This document shows, piece by piece, positions 30,316 to 36,818 of a stretch of DNA of 36,818 nt. Origin of the DNA: Bacteroidota bacterium (GTDB lineage: Bacteria; Bacteroidota; Bacteroidia; Bacteroidales; UBA10428); NCBI GenBank assembly GCA_003252385.1, contig QKEH01000103.1, positions 1 through 36,818 on the forward strand. The letters are read 5' to 3'. Position 1 is the first letter of the stretch. Each line of letters begins with the position of its first letter. Under the pieces are notes generated by a model. That model was not told the origin of the DNA, ran no database searches, and saw nothing but the letters and a program-made list of their open reading frames with translations. Made by a program: the position numbers and the translations under genes.

Positions 30316-32599
30316 CCTTACGGTATTTTTTGTGTCGTTGGAAAATGCGGCGTACAAAATCGCCGATAGATTCCTCGGTTTTATCCAGCAGTTCCTGCAA
30401 GTTTTCCACATCCTGTTCCTTGAAATCGGGGCAATTCAGAGTGGCCATGGTTTCGGGGGGAATGTGAAACGACGAGTTTTGTGCCACCTGGTATACCGGA
30501 TGTTGATAGAATTTCTGCAGGAAGCGGGCAAATATGGGCAGCGCCATATAGGCTCCCTGTCCGTAGGTAATGCTGCGGAACCGAATAGCCGGGTTATCGC
30601 CTCCTACCCATACGGCGGTGATCAGATCGGGGGTTACGCCCACAAACCAGCCATCGGTGTGGTTTTGGGTGGTTCCTGTTTTTGCGGCTATTTCGCTGGT
30701 AAATCCATAGGAAGTGCGCAGCGAGGCGGCCGTACCCTGGTTGGTAACCTGCTGCAGCATAGCCAGCATGGTTTCAGCGGTGTTTTGGCTGAAGGCTGCT
30801 TTTTCGGAGATTGCCGGTCCCTGTGCAAAGATAACCTTTCCGTTTTCGTCTTCAATGCGCCGTATAAATACAGGTTCGACCGTATAGCCTTGATTCACAA
30901 AGGCCGAATAGGCCCGAGCCAGTTCGTACACCGAAACCGATCCGGTGCCCAGGGCCAGCGAAGGCACCTCGGGCCAGTTGGCTTCAAAACCCACGGCCCG
31001 AGCCAGGCGAATCACTTTCCGGATTCCGGTTTTCATGATCAGTTGGGCACTCACTGTGTTCACCGAGTGGGTTAGTGCCCCCTTCATGGAGTACAGGCCG
31101 CCGAACTTACGGTCGGAATTGTGCGGGGTCCAGTTATCGTATTCGGTATATACGGTACTGTCGTTGGCAAAAAAGTCGCAGGGCTGTGTGCCATCTTCCA
31201 GCGCTGCGGCATAAACAAAGGGCTTAAAGGTAGAACCGGCCTGACGTTGCGAAGTGACATGGTCGTACTTAAAAAATTTGTAATTGCTGCCACCAACCCA
31301 GGCTTTTACGTAGCCGGTGCGGCTTTCCATAGAAAGCATGCCGGCTTGCAGCATGGCAAAATGATGCCAAATGGAATCGATGGGAGAGAGGTTCACCCGT
31401 TCGGTTCCCCGGTGAGTGGCAATGCTCATGGGAATGGGCTGCTTCAGTTGGCGGATAATACTTTCGTGGTTCATCCCCTTGCAGGCCAGAGCCTGGTAAC
31501 GCTTGCTTTGAATGATTTGCTGCTGAACAATATCCGGATCGTCCTTCCAGCTTTCGCGCCCGTTCCAGTGTTGGTTGAATTGTTGCTGCAGCCGGTGTAG
31601 GTGATCGCTTACGGCGCTTTCGGCTGCGCGCTGCAACTGGTAATCGATGGTGGTGTAGATTTTTAGCCCGTCGGTATAAATGTTGTAGGACGATCCGTCG
31701 GGTTTGGGGTGGCTTTCAGCCCAGTTTTTCAATTCTTTACGCAGGTACTCCCGGAAATAGGGTGCCGGGCCTTCGTCGTGTTGCAGCTTCCGGGGGTTCA
31801 GTCGGATGGGCAACTTCTGTAACGCATCGGCAGTGGCCTGGTCGAGGTAGTGGTAACGCACCATCTGTCGGATAACCACATTGCGCCGTTCCTGCGCCGA
31901 TTGGTAATTGCGCATCGGGTTGAAATCGGTATTCCCTTTTAGCATACCTACCAGTACTGCTGCTTCTTCGACCTTTAGTGCAGAGGTTTTTTTACTGAAG
32001 AAGACCAGCGCTGCCGTTTCAATGCCATAGGTGTTGTTTCCGAAGGGAACAGTGTTCAGATAGAGTTCCAGAATTTGATCCTTGGTAAAAACAGTTTCCA
32101 GGCGACGGGCCAGGATGATTTCGCGTATTTTGGCGGCCGGCAGACTTAAAAAGCCGATGTTTTTTCGAGGATATAAATTTTTGGCCAGTTGCTGGGTAAG
32201 CGTACTGCCTCCACCACTGCTCTTGTCGAAAAGCAAAATGGATTTCAGGAGTACGCGGAACGTGCTGCGGGCATCTACTCCGTGGTGTTGGTAAAAACGG
32301 GCATCTTCGGTAGCGGTCAGGGCCTGGATCAGATGCTTCGGTATGGTTTTTAATTGGGTATTGGTGCGGTTTTCGAGGTAGTATCGCCCCAACAGGTAGT
32401 TGTCGGCCGAATACACCTCGGAGGCTGTATAGTTGGATACCTTCCTGATTTCGTCTCTGTCGGGCATTTCGCCAAAAGTTCCCAGGAGGGTCAGCCCTAC
32501 AAATAGCAGAAAAAGTAAGATAAGGCAAATAGCGATGTACAAGCCCAGACGGATCAGACGTCTTTTCAGGTGATGGGATTTGGAGGATGTTTTGTCCAT
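30302..32599 (-). CDS. Class A penicillin-binding protein 1A (transglycosylase/transpeptidase)
   Basis: A 765-residue bifunctional peptidoglycan synthase. One N-terminal membrane anchor spans residues 17-41. The GT51 domain has 'TATEDARFYQHHGVD' with catalytic Glu98, 'GGSTLTQQLAKN' (130-141) and 'RKNIGFLSLPAAKIREIILA' with 'ELYLNTVPFG'. The transpeptidase domain has Ser456-x-x-Lys459 in 'AGSTFKPFVYA', Ser512-Val-Asn514 and Lys640-Thr-Gly-Thr in 'AKTGTTQNH'. All catalytic residues are intact. It polymerises and cross-links glycan strands at the inner membrane's outer face. It starts 17 bp after the oxidoreductase gene upstream and overlaps the cyclophilin-like gene downstream. Confidence 0.96.
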   Translation of the reverse strand: MDKTSSKSHHLKRRLIRLGLYIAICLILLFLLFVGLTLLGTFGEMPDRDEIRKVSNYTASEVYSADNYLLGRYYLENRTNTQLKTIPKHLIQALTATEDARFYQHHGVDARSTFRVLLKSILLFDKSSGGGSTLTQQLAKNLYPRKNIGFLSLPAAKIREIILARRLETVFTKDQILELYLNTVPFGNNTYGIETAALVFFSKKTSALKVEEAAVLVGMLKGNTDFNPMRNYQSAQERRNVVIRQMVRYHYLDQATADALQKLPIRLNPRKLQHDEGPAPYFREYLRKELKNWAESHPKPDGSSYNIYTDGLKIYTTIDYQLQRAAESAVSDHLHRLQQQFNQHWNGRESWKDDPDIVQQQIIQSKRYQALACKGMNHESIIRQLKQPIPMSIATHRGTERVNLSPIDSIWHHFAMLQAGMLSMESRTGYVKAWVGGSNYKFFKYDHVTSQRQAGSTFKPFVYAAALEDGTQPCDFFANDSTVYTEYDNWTPHNSDRKFGGLYSMKGALTHSVNTVSAQLIMKTGIRKVIRLARAVGFEANWPEVPSLALGTGSVSVYELARAYSAFVNQGYTVEPVFIRRIEDENGKVIFAQGPAISEKAAFSQNTAETMLAMLQQVTNQGTAASLRTSYGFTSEIAAKTGTTQNHTDGWFVGVTPDLITAVWVGGDNPAIRFRSITYGQGAYMALPIFARFLQKFYQHPVYQVAQNSSFHIPPETMATLNCPDFKEQDVENLQELLDKTEESIGDFVRRIFQRHKKYRKDEND

Positions 32600-32616
32600 G
32601 GCAGTGGTTTTGAGGG

Positions 32617-33564
32617 TTACCAGGTATAACGGATGAGTATTTTACCCCGGGTATGTCCTTGCTCCATATAGTGGTGGGCAGCGTCTATTTGCGTTACCGG
32701 AAACTCCTTATCGACACAGAGTTGGAGTTTGCCTGTTTCCACCCATTGCACGAGCTGTTCCAGGTCGGAGGGGATGTGTTGCATTAGGTGGGTTTTAACC
32801 CGTTTGCTGCGGGTGAAGCACGAAAGTAGTTTGTAGTACAGAATTTTTGGGCGGGGCAGGGTATTGATGTGGATTCCTCCGGCGGCCAGCAGGTGTTTGC
32901 ATTTGGGGAAGGGATAGCTGCCAATGGTATCGTAAATAACATCGAAGCGCTCCTGAAGCTGGTACACGTTCTGGCGGGTGTAGTCGATATGGTGCAATGG
33001 AGCCAGGTTTTCGAGGAAACTTTGATGGCGGCCGCTGCTTACCGCATAAATGGTGGCTCCCAGGATATGGGCAATTTGCACGGCATAGTGCCCCACACCT
33101 CCCGAAGCACCCAAGATCAGAATTTTCTGTCCGGTATGAAGCCTGGCACGATCGCGCAGCGACTGCAAGGCTGTAAGGGCAGCCAGGGGCAACACCCCGT
33201 AACGAGCAACGTCAGCGGTTTTGGGCAGTAGAGCAAAACATTTTTCTTCGCCCTTGGCCCACTCGCCCAGTCCTCCGCCGTATTTGTTATCCAATACACC
33301 GCAAACCCGGTCGCCTACCCGGCAACGGCTAACCGCGGCGCCGGTTTCTACCACTTCGCCGGAAACATCGTACCCTAGCACAATGGGGAATTTTGACCCC
33401 ATGATCCATTTGTGTTTGCCCCTGCGTTGTTTCCAGTCGATGGGGTTTACACTGCCACCGAGGGTACGGATCAGAACCTCGTTGGGTTGGATTTGGGGAC
33501 GTTCAATATCTTGTAATTCAAATACATGTGGTTCGCCAAAGGCGGTGATTACCTGAGCTTTCAT
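32617..33564 (-). CDS. MDR family NAD(P)-dependent alcohol dehydrogenase/quinone oxidoreductase
   Basis: A 315-residue medium-chain dehydrogenase. Family marks: 'MKAQVITAFGEP' at the start (ATG at 33564; a TTG-type extension to 33582 is less likely), 'VNPIDWKQRRGK', 'LGYDVSGEVVETGAAVSRCR', 'GDRVCGVL' and the NAD(P) loop 'ILGASGGVGHYAVQIA' near residue 150. The structural four-Cys zinc lobe and catalytic zinc Cys are absent, so this is a zinc-free quinone-reductase-like enzyme. Substrate unknown. It is the first gene of a leftward unit with PBP1A (17 bp spacing) and is divergent from the SRPBCC gene. Confidence 0.92.
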   Translation of the reverse strand: MKAQVITAFGEPHVFELQDIERPQIQPNEVLIRTLGGSVNPIDWKQRRGKHKWIMGSKFPIVLGYDVSGEVVETGAAVSRCRVGDRVCGVLDNKYGGGLGEWAKGEEKCFALLPKTADVARYGVLPLAALTALQSLRDRARLHTGQKILILGASGGVGHYAVQIAHILGATIYAVSSGRHQSFLENLAPLHHIDYTRQNVYQLQERFDVIYDTIGSYPFPKCKHLLAAGGIHINTLPRPKILYYKLLSCFTRSKRVKTHLMQHIPSDLEQLVQWVETGKLQLCVDKEFPVTQIDAAHHYMEQGHTRGKILIRYTW

Positions 33565-33709
33565 GGAAAACAATTTGTGCAAACTTCGATAAATAGTGCC
33601 GTTTCTGCAAGGGGTACAGGCAGCTTTTGCACACCAACGGCCCGCTTACATGTTGATATTTAGGGATAAAGCCGGGCATGCAATACCACCGCTAAAGCGT
33701 AATATTTTT

Positions 33710-33717
33710 TATTTTTG
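33710..33717 (+). promoter_or_regulatory. -7 promoter element TATTTTTG for the SRPBCC gene
   Basis: Exact TAnnTTTG match, 23 nt upstream of the ATG at 33741, giving an inferred leader of about 20 nt. No good -33 TTTG is seen at 19-21 nt spacing. Confidence 0.45.
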
Positions 33718-33740
33718 AACGTTCTAAAACCTTTCGACCC

Positions 33741-34721
33741 ATGAAAGCCTTGCTCTCCTTCCTCTATGCCCTCTGTTTTTTGGTAATTCTGAGTTTGCTA
33801 GCCGGTCTGTTTTTACCGGATACCTATACTTTTGAGAATCAACAAACCGTGCGTTCCGGCTCGTCGCTGGTGTACCCCATGGTGCGCCACCTGGAACAAT
33901 GGCCGTTATGGATGGATGGCATTCTGGACGATTCGGCAACCTATGAGGTCAACCGGGAGGGGAACCCCAAAAGCCTGAACTGGCAAAGCAAGAAGCAGGG
34001 ACAGGGAACAGTGGAAATTATCGCTTCGGATACCGGGCAGGTTCAAGGCATTATGTCCGTTTCTCCGGGTGGACAGGCAACCTTCAGCCTTCGGATGAGA
34101 GAAGAAGGGGCAACGTGTACCTTGTATTGGAAGCAGGAATACCAATCGGTAGGCTATCTGGAACGCTACTACCTGTTCTTGTTTGGCAAAAGCGTAGCGA
34201 GAAGTATTCGAGGCGGACTGGAAAAACTGGGGGAACAATGCGAATTATTACGACTTAGCCGTTGCAACGAACCCACCTTGGAAACGCACTCTCCGATGCT
34301 TCTGATGGGTTTATTTGATTCGGTGCCCCGCCAGGAACTCCTGCCGGCTATTCAAAGCAATTTTCAACGTTTGGCCACCTATATGCAGCGCCGAACTCTT
34401 GCGGTTCCGGACGATTCTCTGGTGGTGTTCTACAATTCCCCCGATTCGGAATATGCCATTTTTGCCTGTGCCTATCCCATCGAAAAACGCACCTGGGGAT
34501 GGGAGCAGTACCGCTGCATTTCCATGGATACCACCCGGGTGGCCACCATCAGCCATTGGGGTGTTTACTCCAGCAGCGAGCCCTTCCTCAAGCTCCATGA
34601 ATTCCTGAATATCCGGAACCTACGGGCAGATAGCTTGTATTGGGAGAAATATCCTGTATTTCCCCGTTCCGAGCCCGATACTATGCGTTGGCAGAAGGTG
34701 GTGTTTGTTCCGGTGCATTAG
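33741..34721 (+). CDS. SRPBCC family protein with GyrI-like C-terminal domain
   Basis: A 326-residue protein. One N-terminal membrane segment (about residues 4-25, 'LLSFLYALCFLVILSLLAGL') is followed by an SRPBCC (START-like) ligand-binding domain: 'LVYPMVRHLEQWPLWMDGIL', 'LNWQSKKQGQGTVEII', 'ATCTLYWKQEYQ', and a C-terminal helix 'ARSIRGGLEKLGEQCELL'. The last ~140 residues look like a GyrI/AraC effector-binding domain ('FACAYPIEK', 'ATISHWGVYSSSEPFLKLHE', closing 'TMRWQKVVFVPV'). Both domains bind small hydrophobic ligands, so a membrane-attached binding or sensing role is likely, but not shown. Monocistronic with its own -7 element. Confidence 0.87.
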   Translation: MKALLSFLYALCFLVILSLLAGLFLPDTYTFENQQTVRSGSSLVYPMVRHLEQWPLWMDGILDDSATYEVNREGNPKSLNWQSKKQGQGTVEIIASDTGQVQGIMSVSPGGQATFSLRMREEGATCTLYWKQEYQSVGYLERYYLFLFGKSVARSIRGGLEKLGEQCELLRLSRCNEPTLETHSPMLLMGLFDSVPRQELLPAIQSNFQRLATYMQRRTLAVPDDSLVVFYNSPDSEYAIFACAYPIEKRTWGWEQYRCISMDTTRVATISHWGVYSSSEPFLKLHEFLNIRNLRADSLYWEKYPVFPRSEPDTMRWQKVVFVPVH

Positions 34722-34894
34722 GTTTATACCGGTATTAAAAGTTGCAAGATGGTGTTTGTCACTTCAGATAACGGTGGGATCGCTTTTAGATAAAGAAGAA
34801 GTCGGGCAAGGGTTAAGTAGTTTGCTTTGGACGCTGTAAGCAAGTGTTAGAAGTGGCAATATATTTCTACCTTTAATTTAAAGATGAACTGCTG

Positions 34895-35425
34895 GTGTAT
34901 AATATTTGCTGTAAAATAGTAGGTGTAGAGCCGGGAGCCGATCCGGAAACCATTAAACAGGCGTACCGCAAGGCAGCCAAAGAATTGCACCCCGATGTGA
35001 ATGCTTCGGAGAAGGCACAGGAGTATTTTGTGTTGCTTAAGAATGCGTACGATTATCTGATACAGCACCCGTATACCCACGAAGAGGCCATGGAGATTAC
35101 CCGCAGGTACCATCAGCGCAAACGTGCCGAGGACATGCATCGAAGTGCGGTTCGAAGCAAGGTGCGGCAGAAGGAATATACCCTTTGGGAAGTACTCCGG
35201 AAATCGACTATGGCGCGAATCGTGTACATCGTTCTTAACTTGCTTTTTATACTGATTGGAGTATGGTTGGTCTTCCATTCGGTGTACGACTTATTCTTTC
35301 ATACCCCCGATGAGCATGTGGACATTCTCTCCGCCTATTTTTCGCTTATCTTTGGTTTCTTTTTTGGCATAGCCCTTACCGGGGTATTTGTAGTAATGGG
35401 AATCAACTATCTTCAAAACCGCTAA
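34895..35425 (+). CDS. J-domain protein with two C-terminal membrane segments
   Basis: A 176-residue protein with an N-terminal DnaJ domain: 'KIVGVEPGADPETIKQAYRK', the obligatory His-Pro-Asp at residues 32-34, and 'YFVLLKNAYDYLI'. A basic linker and two transmembrane helices (about 108-134 and 144-170) follow. No Gly/Phe or zinc-finger region is present, so it is not DnaJ itself but a membrane-bound J-protein that would recruit DnaK to the inner membrane. The start is a GTG: the ATG at 34884 is out of frame and soon hits a stop, and an in-frame TAA lies at 34874. The usual Tyr-Tyr before the first helix is replaced by Cys-Cys. Confidence 0.87.
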   Translation: MYNICCKIVGVEPGADPETIKQAYRKAAKELHPDVNASEKAQEYFVLLKNAYDYLIQHPYTHEEAMEITRRYHQRKRAEDMHRSAVRSKVRQKEYTLWEVLRKSTMARIVYIVLNLLFILIGVWLVFHSVYDLFFHTPDEHVDILSAYFSLIFGFFFGIALTGVFVVMGINYLQNR

Positions 35426-35457
35426 GAAGAATATCCACGCATTAAAACGATACCTGC

Positions 35458-36636
35458 ATGCAGACCAACCCTATACAGTTCTCATTGGGCCGGGTGCCAC
35501 AAGTGATTTTTGGTGTAGGCAGCCTGCACCAATTGGCACGGCACTGTGCCGGTTATGGCAAACAGATGTTGCTGGTTACCGGAGGGCAATCTTTCGAGCA
35601 GTCGGCTTATCGGCACAAACTGGAACAACAGTTCCATACGGAAGGTCTTCGGATGGAGCGCTACCCGGTGCGGAACGAACCCTCACCAGAGGATGTTGAT
35701 AGGGCAGTAGAGCTGTATTCGGGGAAAGGCATAGAGCTGGTGGTGGCTATTGGCGGAGGTAGCGTGTTGGATGCCGGAAAAGCCATTGCTGCCCGGTTTA
35801 TGGAGGAAGGTAGTATAACCCATTACCTCGAAGGCGTGGGAACCCGCACGCCTTCCGGAAAGCGCTTGCCACTTATTGCTGTGCCAACTACAGCGGGTAC
35901 CGGGAGCGAAGCTACCAAGAATGCCGTGATCACCCGGCAGGGACCCCAGGGCTTTAAAAAATCGCTTCGGCACGAAAATTACGTGCCGGATATCGCCCTT
36001 ATTGATCCTGAACTAAGTTGCAGCTGTTCTCCTGCCCAAACTGCTGCCAGCGGCCTGGATGCCTTTTCGCAGCTCCTGGAAGCCTACGTATCGGTGAAGG
36101 CCAACCCGTTTACGGATGCCCTGGCCTGGTCCGGTTTGCAGTTGGTAGCCAACAGCCTGGAGAAAGCTGTGGAGCAGGGGTACCACCTCGAAGCACGATC
36201 GGGCATGGCCTATGCGGCCTTGCTCTCGGGAATTTGTTTGGCCAATGCCGGGTTGGGACTGGTGCATGGTTTTGCACAACCCCTGGGGAGCCTGTTTCCC
36301 ATTCCCCACGGAGTGGTTTGTGGTTCGTTGCTGTATGCTGTAAACCGGGTAACCATTGAACACCTCCGGCAGACCGATCCTCAAAACAGGGTATTGAAGA
36401 AATTTGCCCGGGTAGGGCAGTTGTTTCAGCCGGAGGTTAAAAATACTCAGGATTCGCTCGCGGCGCTTCTGGATAAGCTGGACGAATTAACCGGACGTTT
36501 TGCGCTTCCGAAGTTTTCGGAATTTGGGGTTGGATCCGGAGATGTAAACCGGATTATTGGACTGACGGAACTCAAGAACCATCCGATAGCCCTTAGTGAG
36601 GATGACATAAGGGAAATTCTGATGGAACGGATTTGA
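35458..36636 (+). CDS. Iron-containing alcohol dehydrogenase
   Basis: A 392-residue group III (Fe-ADH) enzyme. The NAD(P) loop is 'VVAIGGGSVLDAGKAIA' (about residue 97-113), followed by 'PTTAGTGSEATKNAVI'. The metal site has Asp201 in 'GLDAFSQ', His270 in 'GLVHGFAQPLG' and His284 in 'PIPHGVVCG'. The fourth ligand position, usually His four residues after the Asp, is Gln205; this variant occurs in a known subfamily. It would reduce aldehydes or oxidise short alcohols; the substrate is not deducible. It starts 32 bp after the J-domain gene, so it may share its transcript. Confidence 0.94.
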   Translation: MQTNPIQFSLGRVPQVIFGVGSLHQLARHCAGYGKQMLLVTGGQSFEQSAYRHKLEQQFHTEGLRMERYPVRNEPSPEDVDRAVELYSGKGIELVVAIGGGSVLDAGKAIAARFMEEGSITHYLEGVGTRTPSGKRLPLIAVPTTAGTGSEATKNAVITRQGPQGFKKSLRHENYVPDIALIDPELSCSCSPAQTAASGLDAFSQLLEAYVSVKANPFTDALAWSGLQLVANSLEKAVEQGYHLEARSGMAYAALLSGICLANAGLGLVHGFAQPLGSLFPIPHGVVCGSLLYAVNRVTIEHLRQTDPQNRVLKKFARVGQLFQPEVKNTQDSLAALLDKLDELTGRFALPKFSEFGVGSGDVNRIIGLTELKNHPIALSEDDIREILMERI

Positions 36637-36818
36637 TTTAGTTCTTTAGATCGGAAGACGGACAATAACCGTCCGTCGGTATTCAGCCTCTAGGGTGATC
36701 CTATTGGTCTTTTCCCTTTGCATGGTTATGCAGGTTCCCAAGTTCCTTAACCAAGCCTGTATAAAGGTCATGCCTCCTAAATGACGCCTGCCGCCCAACC
36801 AGTAAACAGGTAACCGTT
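36637..36818. other. Right-edge intergenic sequence with a short inverted repeat
   Basis: No gene is visible in these 182 bp. A 7-bp inverted repeat GACGGAC / GTCCGTC (36657-36663 with 36671-36677) lies 20 nt after the alcohol dehydrogenase stop but lacks a T tract, so it is at best a weak terminator. Confidence 0.4.

Noticed and set aside
30251-31075. 274-codon plus-strand open frame opposite the PBP1A 3' half
   Set aside because: Antisense to intact transpeptidase motifs; no start context, no recognisable domain.
36651-36680. GACGGAC / GTCCGTC inverted repeat as terminator of the alcohol dehydrogenase gene
   Set aside because: No T tract follows, so intrinsic termination is not supported; noted only within the edge region.

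Overview
The window comes from a member of the Bacteroidota, most likely Bacteroidales or Marinilabiliales. The signs are a type IX secretion C-terminal sorting domain, two large TonB-dependent receptors with terminal Phe, Bacteroidota-typical families (DUF4301, DUF4154/YfiR, VTC/DUF4956 pair, CarboxypepD_reg-like domains), lipoproteins with acidic residues after the lipidated Cys, few Shine-Dalgarno sequences, and several promoters matching TTTG-N19..21-TAnnTTTG. It is mainly housekeeping and metabolic chromosome. I see no rRNA, tRNA, CRISPR array, transposase or phage gene.

Layout from left to right. (1) 1-2060: the 3' end of a secreted T9SS protein with a terminator, an AT-rich gene-poor gap, then an orphan, internally deleted copy of the same sorting domain with its own terminator. 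(2) 2131-4359, leftward: RibD/DHFR-like reductase, MBL-fold hydrolase and TIGR01777 epimerase; the last two overlap by 4 nt. (3) 4486-7619, leftward: a small CarboxypepD_reg-like secreted protein followed by a TonB-dependent receptor. (4) 7748-9700, rightward: YjbQ-family protein and DUF4301 protein. (5) 9815-14127, rightward: YfiR-like periplasmic protein, TonB-dependent receptor and two small lipoproteins, a candidate envelope uptake or signalling unit. (6) 14246-16014: leftward VTC-domain protein plus DUF4956 membrane protein, divergent from a 53-residue rubredoxin. (7) 16015-17475: leftward aminoacyl-histidine dipeptidase.

(8) 17609-26215, leftward: a fatty-acid degradation operon, in transcription order acyl-CoA synthetase, thiolase, FadJ-type hydratase/3-hydroxyacyl-CoA dehydrogenase, acyl-CoA dehydrogenase and a class 3-type lipase without a signal peptide. 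Together these would release, activate and beta-oxidise fatty acids; electron-transfer flavoprotein genes are not in the window. (9) 26796-29721, leftward: molybdenum cofactor genes mobA, a MobB-like gene with an eroded P-loop, moeA and moaC, with a five-copy 14-bp minisatellite in front of moaC. (10) 29944-33564, leftward: MDR-family oxidoreductase, class A penicillin-binding protein and a cyclophilin-like protein. (11) 33741-36636, rightward: SRPBCC/GyrI-like membrane-anchored protein, membrane-anchored J-domain protein and iron-containing alcohol dehydrogenase.

The parts most worth a second look are the YfiR/TonB/lipoprotein locus, the nucleotidyltransferase-like signatures in DUF4301, the degenerate MobB in the Moco operon, the short aromatic-rich reading frame that runs into a terminator just before mobA, the minisatellite, and the orphan sorting domain.
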